Below are positions 1 through 7,937 of a stretch of 43,964 bases of DNA, one piece after another. Position numbers and translations under genes: made by a program. Source of the DNA: Armatimonadetes bacterium CG06_land_8_20_14_3_00_66_21 (lineage in GTDB: Bacteria > Armatimonadota > Abditibacteriia > CG2-30-66-41); assembly GCA_002779825.1 (NCBI GenBank), contig PEVN01000209.1:1-43964 (forward strand). Direction: 5' to 3'. Every line of letters begins with the position of its first letter. The stretch's first letter is position 1. The notes under the pieces were generated by a model that did not search any database, had not been told where the DNA came from, and worked only from the letters and a program-made list of their open reading frames with translations.

Positions 1-231
1 GGGAGGCAGCGGACCGGGCAGCAAGCCCGGAGCCAAGGGGGGTGCAGGGGGGCTTGCCCCCCTGCCGGCGAGCGAGACTTACGGAAGTGATCGCCAGCCT
101 GCTATCCATGCTGCTGAGACGCAATAGGCGCCCGGCCAGGTGGTGCGCGACGTAGGGCAGATTCTCCGTCACTGCTAACGGACGGGAGTCAGGCTGGCAG
201 AGACGGAGAAGACGCCGGGTAGGGGAGAGGG
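1..231. other. Non-coding left edge
   Basis: I see no convincing gene here. The stretch lies downstream of the corrinoid-activator gene, which is read leftward. It holds one G/C-rich perfect hairpin (44-65) and a 9-bp inverted repeat (162-170 against 202-210) with a 31-nt loop. Neither is followed by a T-run on the minus strand that would make a convincing terminator. Confidence 0.5.
44..65. repeat. Perfect G/C hairpin
   Basis: Ten bases (44-53) are the exact reverse complement of 56-65, with a 2-nt loop. The arm is GCA followed by six G and a C. Short palindromes of this kind are common dispersed intergenic elements in GC-rich environmental genomes. It could instead act as a transcription barrier after the leftward gene. 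It has no U-tract. Confidence 0.5.
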
Positions 232-1845
232 TCAGTTCTCGCCGAAGAGGCAGCCTTCGACGAAGTAGGTGAAGAAGTCCTCGTCACTCTCGAGTTCGAG
301 GTGCTCGATGCTGCCGACGACCCGGTCCAGTTCCTGACGCTTGTTGACTGAGAGAAGCAGTTCCTTGGCGCCCTCTGCGGCGGCGTTGCCCATCTTGTGG
401 AGGCGGTCGGGCGGGAGGTCGGGCGTGAGGCCGATGAGTCGGGAGTTGTCTACGTCGATGTAGTTGGCGAAGCCGCCGGCGAGGTAGAGCGTGGTCAGGT
501 CCGCCAACGGCAGTGGGAAGTGCTTGAGGAGCAGTGAGGTGCCGGCGTGCGTCGCGCCTTTGGCTTGAGCCAACTCCTGGACATCGGACTCGGCGAAGGT
601 GATGCCGGTGGCTTCGTCGATAACGCACTCCTTCGCGTCACCCGTGAAGCGCCCGCGGCCGTTCACTCTGCCGTGCCGCACCAGTTCGGCGATCAGGTCG
701 ATGAGACCTGAGCCGCAAATGCCGGTGGGTTGCACGTCGCCAATGGTCGAGATCTCGACATGCCGGTTGCGGAGCCGCACTGACTGGATGGCGCCCTCAA
801 TTCCCGACATGCCGTACCTGATCTTGCCGCCTTCGAAGGCCGGTCCGGCAGCACAGGAGGCGCACAGCAGGCGGTCTTTGTTGCCCAGGATGACCTCGGT
901 GTTGGTCCCGATATCCATGATCATTGCCGGCTCAACCGCCTCATGCAGCCGAGTGGCGAGGATGCACGCGGCGGCATCCGCGCCGACGTGGCAGGCAATG
1001 AGCGGAGCGCCGAAGACCGCTCCCGCCGGGCTCATCCGCAGCCCGAGGTCTTTGGGTTTCCTGGTGACGGCAGTGGAGGAGGCGCGGCCGGCGTCGCGGT
1101 CGTGTTCCGTCTGCGACTTGAAGGGCTTCTGGCCGAGGCTCTGCACGTCGAGACCGAGGAACAGATCGCGCATGGTCGGGTTGCCGACGACCATGACTTC
1201 GTAGAGCTGATCCCGGTCGCCAGGCATCGCCTTCAGCTCGGCATTGAGGAAGCTGACCAACACGCGCTGCAGCTCGCCCGGGTGCTGGCCGTCGTAGTGG
1301 ATCCTGTGCATCACGTCGCTGCCGCCGAAGGTCTGCGGGTTCTCGAAAGAGGTCAGGGCCACGGTTGCACCGCTCTCGAGGTCCATCAGCGAGGCGGAGA
1401 CCGTGGTGGTGCCGATATCGACCGCGAGCCCCAAGATCGCGCCGCGGTAGTCGTCGATGATCTGGCCGTCTCTAACCACGTTGGCACCGTCCCGTCGAGT
1501 CGAGGGCGCAAGTTCCCAGTGCTCCCGGAGATCAGCCGATCCCTCGGCTACAATCTGCTGTTCCCGCCTGAGCGACGCGGCGACCACGTCTTGGTCGGCT
1601 GTACGAATCCGTGCCTGACAGGCGAGCCGGAAGTCGCCACCGAGGAAGCTCTCTTCCTCCGTCCGTAGCTCCAGGGCGTCCATGCCGGAGAGAACCTGCA
1701 CGATGCACTCGTGACAGGTGCCGGCTCTTGGGCATGAGGAGGGGACCTTCACCTCCAGACTGTCGGCACACTCGAACAGGGAGCGGCCGACTACCGCCTC
1801 GACGCGTCTGCCGTTGATGCTGACTGTTGCCATGGGTGTGCTCAT
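232..1845 (-). CDS. Ferredoxin-ASKHA protein, RACo-type corrinoid activator
   Basis: This 537-aa protein has the two-part build of RACo, the ATP-dependent reductive activator of corrinoid proteins (DUF4445 family). An N-terminal 2Fe-2S ferredoxin domain (about 1-95) carries C38, C44, C47 and C76 (C-x5-C-x2-C-x28-C). An ASKHA ATPase-like domain follows, with the phosphate-binding motifs LAVDIGTTT (about 138-146) and MDIGTNTEV. The C-terminal AGGFANYIDVDNSRLIGL block is typical of the family. Family role: reducing inactive Co(II) corrinoid to Co(I) so that a methyltransferase system can restart. No corrinoid protein or methyltransferase is adjacent; the only possibly related gene in view is a uroporphyrinogen-decarboxylase-family gene 30 kb away. 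ATG at 1845 is used, and a second in-frame ATG lies at 1833. It is divergent from the response regulator. Confidence 0.88.
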   Translation of the reverse strand: MSTPMATVSINGRRVEAVVGRSLFECADSLEVKVPSSCPRAGTCHECIVQVLSGMDALELRTEEESFLGGDFRLACQARIRTADQDVVAASLRREQQIVAEGSADLREHWELAPSTRRDGANVVRDGQIIDDYRGAILGLAVDIGTTTVSASLMDLESGATVALTSFENPQTFGGSDVMHRIHYDGQHPGELQRVLVSFLNAELKAMPGDRDQLYEVMVVGNPTMRDLFLGLDVQSLGQKPFKSQTEHDRDAGRASSTAVTRKPKDLGLRMSPAGAVFGAPLIACHVGADAAACILATRLHEAVEPAMIMDIGTNTEVILGNKDRLLCASCAAGPAFEGGKIRYGMSGIEGAIQSVRLRNRHVEISTIGDVQPTGICGSGLIDLIAELVRHGRVNGRGRFTGDAKECVIDEATGITFAESDVQELAQAKGATHAGTSLLLKHFPLPLADLTTLYLAGGFANYIDVDNSRLIGLTPDLPPDRLHKMGNAAAEGAKELLLSVNKRQELDRVVGSIEHLELESDEDFFTYFVEGCLFGEN

Positions 1846-1906
1846 CCCCGTTCAGATCCTCTCAGCCGGGGGTTATTCTCCGGCCCCAGCCGTGCTATAA
1901 TGCGGC

Positions 1907-1936
1907 TTGACTCTCAGAAGGCGCTTTTGCTATACT
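1907..1936 (+). promoter_or_regulatory. Sigma-70-type promoter for the 2010 response regulator
   Basis: TTGACT (1907-1912), an 18-nt spacer and TATACT (1931-1936) preceded by TGC, giving an extended -10. A second extended -10, TGC-TATAAT (1893-1901), lies just upstream without a good -35. The predicted leader to the ATG at 2010 is about 65 nt. Confidence 0.65.
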
Positions 1937-2009
1937 TTGACCAAGTTCGGCGAGAAGGGCTGCGACACCGTCCGAGCCGACTGGACCAGAAAGGCAGGTC
2001 ACCGCGCGC

Positions 2010-2426
2010 ATGGACAAGAAGAAGATCTTGGCGGTGGACGACGAGAAACACATTGTTCGACTCGTCCAAGTGAATCTCGAACGGGCCGGGTACGAAGTCG
2101 TGACCGCTTTCGACGGCGTGGAAGCCCTCAAGAAGGTCGAGGAAGAGAGCCCGGAGCTCATCGTGCTCGACGTGATGATGCCTCAGATGGACGGGTTCGA
2201 GACCCTCAAGCACCTGAAGGCGAATCCCAAGACCCGCGACATCCCTGTCATCATGCTGACCGCCAAGGCGCAGGACGCCGACGTGTTCCGTGGTTGGCAG
2301 TCCGGGGTAGACTGCTACCTCACCAAGCCGTTCAGCCCACTTGAGCTGCTTACATTCGTGAAGCGCATCTTCAGCAGCCTCGAAGAAATGGACAACGACG
2401 AGAACGTCTACACCATCGGCGACTGA
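2010..2426 (+). CDS. Receiver-only response regulator (CheY-like)
   Basis: A 138-aa stand-alone receiver domain with all phosphorylation residues in place: D10/D11 acidic pair, D54 phospho-acceptor (IVLDVMMP), T84 (MLTAK) and K106 (LTKPFSP). There is no output domain, so it should act by protein-protein contact or as a phosphotransfer intermediate. The acidic tail after residue 120 is outside the domain. No histidine kinase is nearby. It has its own extended -10 promoter and a strong downstream terminator, so it is probably monocistronic. It is one of three receiver-only proteins in the window; the others start at 17347 and 37144. Confidence 0.9.
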   Translation: MDKKKILAVDDEKHIVRLVQVNLERAGYEVVTAFDGVEALKKVEEESPELIVLDVMMPQMDGFETLKHLKANPKTRDIPVIMLTAKAQDADVFRGWQSGVDCYLTKPFSPLELLTFVKRIFSSLEEMDNDENVYTIGD

Positions 2427-2479
2427 TTGCCGATGCAGATGGTGCCCGCCTCACGGCGATCTCTCTGACTCGAACGCAC

Positions 2480-2519
2480 ACCGCGGCTTTGCCAACGTAT
2501 GTTTGCATCCGCGGTTTTT
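2480..2519 (+). terminator. Rho-independent terminator of the response regulator
   Basis: ACCGCGG (2480-2486) pairs with CCGCGGT (2509-2515). A weaker inner stem lies around 2491-2506, and the stem runs directly into T2515-2519. It lies 54 nt after the stop codon. Confidence 0.75.
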
Positions 2520-2949
2520 GCGTTTCTGGGGGATGAAGCGGACGTGGTGGCCGATAGCGGGCTGCAGAGAGACCACGCCTGCGGGGACTCAGACGCAGCC
2601 ACCCTCGTCCTGGCACCAAAGTCCCGGCGTGCAAAGGGCTCGGCGGACACCGCAGAGGGCTGCCGGCGCACTGCGATGGCGTGTCGCGACGCGGGGGGGG
2701 GGCTGTAGGCCGCTTCGGCAGTTGCGCTACTCGTTGGTGACGCTCCAGGCTGCTCCGGCTTGCGGATCCCGACGCGTGCGGTCGGCGTCGGTCGCGCTCC
2801 GGACTTTGCGGTGCCAAGCTCCGGCGTGCGGTTGACAGGACTCTGAAATGCAGTCAGACGTAACGTCTGATAATATGTGTTATGTTAAGTTGTGCCGCAG
2901 GCGCGCCCTGTTTGCGGACCGCCAGCCATGCGAAGAGAGGGCGCTCCCC
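2520..2949. other. Intergenic stretch without a gene
   Basis: About 430 nt without a credible gene; the open frames here have arginine/proline-rich, shadow-like compositions. It contains a run of ten G (about 2692-2701), an isolated TTGACA (2832-2837), a perfect 17-bp palindrome (2854-2870) and an unusually AT-rich patch (2869-2890). It separates the regulator's terminator from the 3' end of the translin gene. Confidence 0.5.
2854..2870. promoter_or_regulatory. Perfect 17-bp palindrome, operator-like
   Basis: TCAGACGT, a central A, then ACGTCTGA form 8-bp arms with no mismatch. It sits 16 nt after a TTGACA and directly before an AT-rich TAATAT. The spacing to the TTGACA does not give a standard promoter on either strand, and no rightward gene follows. 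It could be a repressor site or the control region of a small RNA. Confidence 0.35.
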
Positions 2950-3591
2950 CTACCCGTTCCCACCGAGTCGCGCTTGGAGCTGCGTCAGAGCTTGCTGTAG
3001 CGCATGTTGCCGGAGCGACGTGGTGAGGTCTCCCCGCGTCCGCTCCAGAATCGCTCGAGCCGCGTCGGTGCGTTGGCGCAGACCCTTCGTGATGGCGTGC
3101 GGGTAGTCCAGCGTGACCAGCAACTGGTAGATCGCGTCCAGCTCATCCAGCAGCCGCTCGCAGTCCTCGCTGTTGCCGCCGCGAATCGCATCAAGGATGA
3201 AGCGGCGCCCTTCGCCGATGGCCTCAGCCAGGCCGTTGATGTAGGCTGGGACAGGAACGCCCAGCTCCGAAGGTAACGGCAAGGAGTCGCCTCGCACGAG
3301 TGCCAGAGTGAACACCGCTTCGGCGTGCTCTTTGACGGAATCGATGGCGAATCCGGTGTTCCATACGTCTGGGTATTCGTCGAGCACCCGCTGCATCGCG
3401 TCGACGGACTGGCGCGTCTCACCGAGGCGCGCCTCGGCAGCGTCGTACTCGCGCCGGTGGATCGCGCGGATGGTCTCCGCACTCGCCCGGGTGATCTCTC
3501 GAGACAGCACCAGCGCTTTCTCGCGGCCGCTGTCTAACGCGTTGAAGTACACCCGAACCTGGCCTGCAATGTCCTCGATGTTGGTGATCAA
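2950..3591 (-). CDS. Translin-family nucleic-acid-binding protein
   Basis: This 213-aa, mostly helical protein matches the translin family by its pattern: an N-terminal helix region around DIAGQVRVYFNALDSGREKAL, a long helical core and a C-terminal LDYPHAITKGLRQRTDAARAILERTRGDLT segment. Eukaryotic and archaeal translins form ring-shaped oligomers that bind single-stranded DNA or RNA; bacterial members are little studied. The start is TTG at 3591, because AAGGAGGA lies 6 nt upstream and family members begin close to this point. The frame stays open further upstream, but that part (to 3774) looks like non-coding readthrough. It is the last of three minus-strand genes, 142 nt after the pseudopilin. 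Confidence 0.7.
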   Translation of the reverse strand: MITNIEDIAGQVRVYFNALDSGREKALVLSREITRASAETIRAIHRREYDAAEARLGETRQSVDAMQRVLDEYPDVWNTGFAIDSVKEHAEAVFTLALVRGDSLPLPSELGVPVPAYINGLAEAIGEGRRFILDAIRGGNSEDCERLLDELDAIYQLLVTLDYPHAITKGLRQRTDAARAILERTRGDLTTSLRQHALQQALTQLQARLGGNG

Positions 3592-3733
3592 TGGACTCCT
3601 CCTTGTGCTTGTCCGTTTGCAGGGCTGAGCTGCGTTATTGACAGTGACGCGGACGCGCCGGTACTGCCCATCACCAAGGCTGGCCGGCAGGCAGGCCACT
3701 TGCGCGCCTCGGTCTCCCCTGCCCTCGCAGTTA

Positions 3734-4363
3734 CTAATCCTTGACCCGCAGCGTCGCCTGCAGCGGCGGAGCAAGCTGGCTGGCCACTGGGTCCGCGTTT
3801 CCGCCGTAGGCAGCCAGCGCGGTGGGTAGCATCCACTTGACGTGCCCGTCCAGAAACGCGAGGTTCAGCCCCTCAGTGTGTCTGGGCGACACCACGCCGA
3901 CGATGGTGGTTCCGTTCTGGCTGCTGCAGAGCGGACAGTCGTCCGAGGCGCTGCTGTCATTGAGCGAGATGCTCACTGTGACATTCGTGAAGGCCGCCTC
4001 CGCGACGCCCTTCAGCGCGGAGGCGTTGTACTGACAGCTTGCCGCTTGCTTGGGTGCGCTTGGGCACCGGTAGATTTGGTCGTTGCGGACGTAGGGATTG
4101 AGCGCGCTGTGCCAATCGCACGGGCAAGTGCCGATGGCCCCGGGCCAGAGCCACACTTCGTCGTTGTCCTGCGCATACATCGACAGCCCCAGCCCGAGCT
4201 GGCGGTGGTTCGACTGGCACGCGGCCGACCGTGCTTTTTCCCGGGCGCGGGCAAACGCGGGGAACAGGATCGCCGCGAGGATCGCGATGATGGCGATGAC
4301 GATCAGCAGCTCAATCAGCGTGAAGCCGCGGCGATCTGTCAAGGGGGGGGAGTTGTGGGGCAT
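3734..4363 (-). CDS. Pseudopilin-like secreted protein (H-X9-DG family)
   Basis: A 209-aa protein with a type III (prepilin) signal: after a short charged leader comes [19 protein letters not shown], cleaved by prepilin peptidase after the G, with the conserved E at +5. FARAREKAR follows the hydrophobic helix. The C-terminal part carries H-T-E-G-x5-DG, the H-X9-DG motif of the DUF1559-like group. In the mature part, CPCDW, CPSAP and CPLCSS give paired cysteines. The start at ATG 4363 has GGAG 5 nt upstream; an ATG at 4390 is possible but has no site. No pilus assembly genes are near. In Armatimonadota such proteins are numerous, of unknown role and usually genetically scattered. Confidence 0.85.
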   Translation of the reverse strand: MPHNSPPLTDRRGFTLIELLIVIAIIAILAAILFPAFARAREKARSAACQSNHRQLGLGLSMYAQDNDEVWLWPGAIGTCPCDWHSALNPYVRNDQIYRCPSAPKQAASCQYNASALKGVAEAAFTNVTVSISLNDSSASDDCPLCSSQNGTTIVGVVSPRHTEGLNLAFLDGHVKWMLPTALAAYGGNADPVASQLAPPLQATLRVKD

Positions 4364-4445
4364 TGCTCTCCACTGGCGGTTGCTGACCATGGCTCAATTA
4401 TCCACCAAACAGCCCGCCGCTGCCAGACGGGGTCTGCACGCCAAC

Positions 4446-5348
4446 TCAGAACTGGTCCATGGCCCAGAAGACCTGCGGACGCCTCGGGAACAAATGCGAG
4501 AGCGTAGCCACAGCGTCCCCAGCCAACTGTCGGTCGCGCGCAAACGGTAGCCTCTCGACGCCGGTGTACCCCAGGACCAGCAGGAGCGCCTCGCGGTCGG
4601 TCAGCGCCAAGGGAAGCGCCTCTGCTGTCGGCTCGACGAGCTGCACACTATGGGTCACACGAAGCGCCAGTGAACCACCGGGCATGTCTACCGCGACCTC
4701 GCCGCGCATGGCGTCCGACAGCAGCGAGGCACAGCGCCGGTTCAGCTCTGGCAGCAGACTGCGGAACAGCTCCCGTACGTCCATGAGCCGGAGCATCATG
4801 TCGTTCGATTCCCATTTCTGGGTCTCCCCCGGCAGGTTGCGGATTGCGCGGTCGAGAGGTGTGCCAAGCGGCACCGGTCCCGACACCGTCCGCGCTTCCG
4901 GACAGCAACTCACCACCTGGTGCAACATGGCCGTCAGCGCCTGCTCTTCGGTGTCGGCCGGCGCGGCGTCCATCACCGCCACCTCGCCACGCCATGTCAG
5001 CGCCCGAAGGTAGGCGCCCACCTTGCCCTCTCTCTCGGCGACGAAGAACCGGTCCGTCTCGCGGTCCCAGGACCACGCGTATCTGTCCTGCCACCACCGC
5101 TCAGGCCGGACGAGGCACAGGCTGAACCGAACCCGCATTGTCCGCCGCGAGCACCGAACATGGCTCGCGAGGGCGCCCTCGCACTCAATCAGCAATGATT
5201 GCTCAGGGGCGTAGCTGCAGTCGACATCATAGAAGGTGTGGAACGCTTCCGGCGTCCATCGCCCGCCTGTCCCGAAGACCCGCATGAGCAGCTCGACGAT
5301 GCCGCCGACGTCGCTCTCCGTTGCCTGCCTCAGGGTCTCACCGGACAC
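4446..5348 (-). CDS. Eis-like GNAT paralogue lacking the acetyl-CoA-binding core
   Basis: 300 aa. Residues 1-73 match the start of an Eis-like N-acetyltransferase, and residues 75-300 match its second half (SCP2-like region) up to the conserved C-terminal phenylalanine (VFWAMDQF). The intact paralogue at 38674 has 405 aa. The segment between its residues of about 75 and 180 is missing here. That segment holds the R-x-x-G-x-G acetyl-CoA loop and the DYYHKFGYR motif with the likely catalytic tyrosine. The junction (MRVR-FSLCLV) is in frame near 5130. The product probably cannot transfer acetyl groups by the GNAT mechanism; a binding or regulatory role, or decay, is possible. It has its own promoter at 5426-5454 and is first in a run with the pseudopilin and translin genes. 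Confidence 0.8.
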   Translation of the reverse strand: MSGETLRQATESDVGGIVELLMRVFGTGGRWTPEAFHTFYDVDCSYAPEQSLLIECEGALASHVRCSRRTMRVRFSLCLVRPERWWQDRYAWSWDRETDRFFVAEREGKVGAYLRALTWRGEVAVMDAAPADTEEQALTAMLHQVVSCCPEARTVSGPVPLGTPLDRAIRNLPGETQKWESNDMMLRLMDVRELFRSLLPELNRRCASLLSDAMRGEVAVDMPGGSLALRVTHSVQLVEPTAEALPLALTDREALLLVLGYTGVERLPFARDRQLAGDAVATLSHLFPRRPQVFWAMDQF

Positions 5349-5425
5349 GGTCTGCCTTCGCTCTTAGCACTCAGTCGGCGCCAGCCGCGCGAGGCGCCTT
5401 CGGGCTTTCCCGATGCGATACGGGC

Positions 5426-5454
5426 ATTCTACCAGCGGAACGAGAGGGACGCAA
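5426..5454 (-). promoter_or_regulatory. Promoter for the truncated GNAT gene
   Basis: On the minus strand: TTGCGT (5454-5449), a 17-nt spacer and TAGAAT (5431-5426) preceded by TGG, an extended -10. The leader to the ATG at 5348 is about 70 nt. Confidence 0.5.
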
Positions 5455-5505
5455 CGCCTCCTCGACTCAGGGGCGACCGGGGCGAGGAGCCGGTTGCGGC
5501 GGCCG

Positions 5506-5534
5506 TTGACACTGCCTCCGTGCGAGCGTACAAT
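5506..5534 (+). promoter_or_regulatory. Sigma-70-type promoter for the HAD phosphatase gene
   Basis: A perfect TTGACA (5506-5511), a 17-nt spacer and TACAAT (5529-5534). The leader to the ATG at 5584 is about 43 nt. It is arranged divergently with the GNAT promoter. Confidence 0.75.
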
Positions 5535-5583
5535 CGCCCCGCGACCGGGCGCAGAACCCCGAGGACCTAAGGCAACACCGCAC

Positions 5584-6375
5584 ATGACCAAGCACTTGAT
5601 TCTGGACCTCGATGGCGTCGTGTACAACGGTGAGCACCCGGTGCCCGGCGCGGTCGATTCCATCGCTCGTCTCCGCCGGAGCGGCCGGGTGGTCTCCTTC
5701 TGCTCCAATAACTCTACCCGAACGCGAGGCGGCTTCGCCGCGAAGCTCACGTCCATGGGTATCCCTGCCGTTGCTGGCGACATACTCAACTCCGCCTACG
5801 CGGCCGCGCGGTGGGTCAGCAGCGCCGGGCTGTCTCGCGCTTTCGTCATCGGCGAATCAGGTCTGGTCGAGGAGCTGACTGACCTGGGCATCGAGGTTCT
5901 CGATCTCCAGTCTGCACCCAGCGCGCAGTGCATTGTGGTCGGTCTCGACCGAGGGCTCACCTACGAGAAGCTCGCCGCCGCCCAGCGCGCGCTCGCGGCG
6001 GGAGCCGAGTTCATTGCCACAAACCGTGACTCGCACCTCCCTACCGAGACCGAAATGCTGCCAGGCAGTGGCACGATGGTTGCCGCTGTCGAGGTGCTCG
6101 CCGGTCGCCCGCCGACCCTCCTGGGCAAGCCGGAACCTCATATGCTTGAATCCCTGCTGTCCGAGCACAAGACGCCCCGCGGAGAGGCGCTGGTGGTGGG
6201 CGATCGGCTGGACACTGACATCGAGTGCGGAAACCGCGCCGGAGTTGAGAGTGCCCTCGTGTTGACGGGGTTCAACACCGCCGAGGAGGCCGAGAACGCG
6301 CCGGCCCGCCAGACCCCCACCCACGTCTTCCGCGACCTGTGCGAAGTGACGGAAGCAGCCCTCTCACGACCGTAG
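5584..6375 (+). CDS. HAD-IIA family phosphatase (NagD-like)
   Basis: 263 aa with all four HAD motifs: [10 protein letters not shown] (nucleophile D8, acid D10); II, CSNNSTR; III, the lysine of [27 protein letters not shown]. The spacing and the C2-type cap fit the HAD-IIA group (NagD, phosphoglycolate or 4-nitrophenylphosphatase-like), which are cytosolic Mg-dependent phosphatases for small sugar phosphates or nucleotides. The exact substrate cannot be read from the sequence. ATG 5584 is chosen because the HAD nucleophile motif starts right after it and the promoter ends 49 nt upstream; the frame is open further upstream but through the promoter. The gene is probably transcribed alone, since the pseudopilin behind it has its own -10. 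Confidence 0.88.
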   Translation: MTKHLILDLDGVVYNGEHPVPGAVDSIARLRRSGRVVSFCSNNSTRTRGGFAAKLTSMGIPAVAGDILNSAYAAARWVSSAGLSRAFVIGESGLVEELTDLGIEVLDLQSAPSAQCIVVGLDRGLTYEKLAAAQRALAAGAEFIATNRDSHLPTETEMLPGSGTMVAAVEVLAGRPPTLLGKPEPHMLESLLSEHKTPRGEALVVGDRLDTDIECGNRAGVESALVLTGFNTAEEAENAPARQTPTHVFRDLCEVTEAALSRP

Positions 6376-6403
6376 TTGCCGCCTCTCCGCCATTGGGTAT
6401 ACT
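6376..6403 (+). promoter_or_regulatory. Probable promoter for the 6504 pseudopilin
   Basis: TTGCCG (6376-6381), a 16-nt spacer and TATACT (6398-6403). It starts immediately after the HAD stop codon and leaves a leader of about 95 nt. Confidence 0.45.
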
Positions 6404-6503
6404 TACGTGTAAGTCCACGGAGGATCGACAGGGCAGTCACCCGGCGAGCGGGGCCGTCGGCCAGAAGAGGCGACAGACCAGCTTAGCACAAGGAGAGCCG
6501 TCA

Positions 6504-7124
6504 ATGAAACGCATCCGTCGGATCCGTGGCTTCACGCTCATCGAGCTGCTCGTGGTGATCGCGATCATCGCGATTCTCGCCTCCATGCTCTTCCCGTCGT
6601 TCTCCAAGGCCCGCGAGAAGGCACGGAGCACGAGCTGTGGCTCCAACCAGAAACAGATCGCCTTGGCGTTTTTGATGTACGCCATGGACTACGACGACAC
6701 GCTCCCTCCCGACCCCCCCACGCTCAATGACGTCCAATGGCAGGGAGCGATCTACTCGTACACCCGCAACGTGCAGATCTACACCTGCCCCAGTCGCCCG
6801 AGCTGGCTGGCGAACCGGACCAACGACGCGGGCGCGTACGCGATGAATGCGCTCCTGGTAGGTCAGTGTGACGCGCTTGTCGAGGACGCAACCGGTACGC
6901 TCCTGCTGATGGACGCTGATGTTGACAACCGCAAATGGCAGGGCTGGGACGAGGGGCAACTCAGCGGCACTGTCTTGTGGAAGGCATTCCGCGACGCGCT
7001 CACCACCTCCCCCGATCTCGAGCGGCATACAGACGGGTTCAACACGCTGTACTACGATGGGCACGCCAAATGGCGCCGCGGGTCGCAGCTCCGGTACGAC
7101 AACTTCACACCGCAGGAAGAGTAG
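6504..7124 (+). CDS. Pseudopilin-like secreted protein (H-X9-DG family)
   Basis: 206 aa. The prepilin leader MKRIRRIRG is cleaved before [17 protein letters not shown], with the conserved E at +5, and FSKAREKAR follows. The C-terminal motif H-T-D-G-x5-DG completes H-X9-DG. The start at ATG 6504 has AAGGAGAG 7 nt upstream; the longer upstream frame reads through the promoter and is not used. The soluble part has CPSRP and acidic loops of unknown ligand. It is the second of two such genes here, about 2 kb from the first and on the opposite strand, with no secretion or pilus motor genes around. Role unknown; surface display or extracellular assembly is an inference. Confidence 0.86.
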   Translation: MKRIRRIRGFTLIELLVVIAIIAILASMLFPSFSKAREKARSTSCGSNQKQIALAFLMYAMDYDDTLPPDPPTLNDVQWQGAIYSYTRNVQIYTCPSRPSWLANRTNDAGAYAMNALLVGQCDALVEDATGTLLLMDADVDNRKWQGWDEGQLSGTVLWKAFRDALTTSPDLERHTDGFNTLYYDGHAKWRRGSQLRYDNFTPQEE

Positions 7125-7222
7125 TTCCGCGCTTCGCCAGTCCGCCAGTTGGGGCGGTCTGTAGCGACAGGGCCGTGCACCCCGCCGATTCGCCCGAGGC
7201 GCGTGTTCTCCCCTACTCCGGC

Positions 7223-7915
7223 CTACGCCAGGCCCAGCCGCTTCTCCCGCTCCACGTTCAGCTTCGCCGCCCGAATCGGCGCTTCCACGATGGCGTATCC
7301 CCACGTGCCCGCCAGCAGCAGCGAGTTGAACAGCGCCCACAACAGCCGGCCCGCACTCCAGTCCTGGACGAGCCTAAGCGCCACGCTCAACAGGTCGCCG
7401 CCCAGAGGAATGTGCGAGAGTTCCCCAAGCAATGCCGTGAAGGAGTAGAACATCACCCCGAAGGTGAGCAGGGAGATTCCGAGCAAGACCCCGCCCTTGG
7501 CATACTCGGTATTGTACATCTGCCCCGCTCCAGGCAGGAGCGCCGACAGGAGGAAGGCGAGCGCCGGGTTGCGCTCCGGCTTGTCGATCAACTCGGGGTT
7601 GCTCAGGAGTAGTTCACGCTCCTGGAAGGCACGGAGCGCCTCGTCTGCCTGAAGGGTCGCCAACCCGATCTTCTCCTCCAGCACTCCCCGCGCGGGCTGT
7701 AGTTCGCGCGCCCGGCGCAGCGGCGTCAGCGCTTCCTTGGCTCTTCCGCCGGCCAGCAGGATGTCCCCGAGGAGTTCCAGGGCGCCGGCGTGGTCCGGGT
7801 CTACCTTCAGCGCCTCGCCACAGGCCGCGAGACCTCCCTCGCCGTCGCCCGCCGCGCGCAGGGCGTTGGCTTTGGTGAGCAACCGCTCCACCTGCTGTTC
7901 TCGCTCGACAGCCAT
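7223..7915 (-). CDS. TPR protein with C-terminal membrane domain
   Basis: 230 aa. Residues 1-85 form about two tetratricopeptide repeats (AACGEALKVDPDHAGALELLGDILLAGGRAKEALTPL region). The C-terminal half starts with NPALAFLLSALLPGAGQMYN, the PG-x-GQ-x-Y motif of TM2/DUF5683-like small membrane domains, followed by about three hydrophobic helices and a charged end. It looks like an inner-membrane protein with a cytoplasmic TPR face. It is the last gene of the nadD-LCP-rsfS operon, 22 nt after rsfS, and has GGGAGA just upstream of the ATG. Function unknown. Confidence 0.75.
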   Translation of the reverse strand: MAVEREQQVERLLTKANALRAAGDGEGGLAACGEALKVDPDHAGALELLGDILLAGGRAKEALTPLRRARELQPARGVLEEKIGLATLQADEALRAFQERELLLSNPELIDKPERNPALAFLLSALLPGAGQMYNTEYAKGGVLLGISLLTFGVMFYSFTALLGELSHIPLGGDLLSVALRLVQDWSAGRLLWALFNSLLLAGTWGYAIVEAPIRAAKLNVEREKRLGLA

Positions 7916-7937
7916 CCCTCTCTCCCTTGCACCGAAC

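Noticed and set aside
162-210. A 9-bp inverted repeat as terminator of the corrinoid-activator gene
   Set aside because: The loop is 31 nt and no T-run follows on the transcribed strand.
2882-3106. A rightward 74-codon frame behind the 17-bp palindrome
   Set aside because: It is a cysteine/arginine-rich antisense shadow of the translin gene without a ribosome-binding site.
4801-4816. A GTTCGATTCCC-like T-loop as a possible tRNA
   Set aside because: It lies inside the GNAT gene, and no acceptor stem, anticodon arm or D arm pairs around it.
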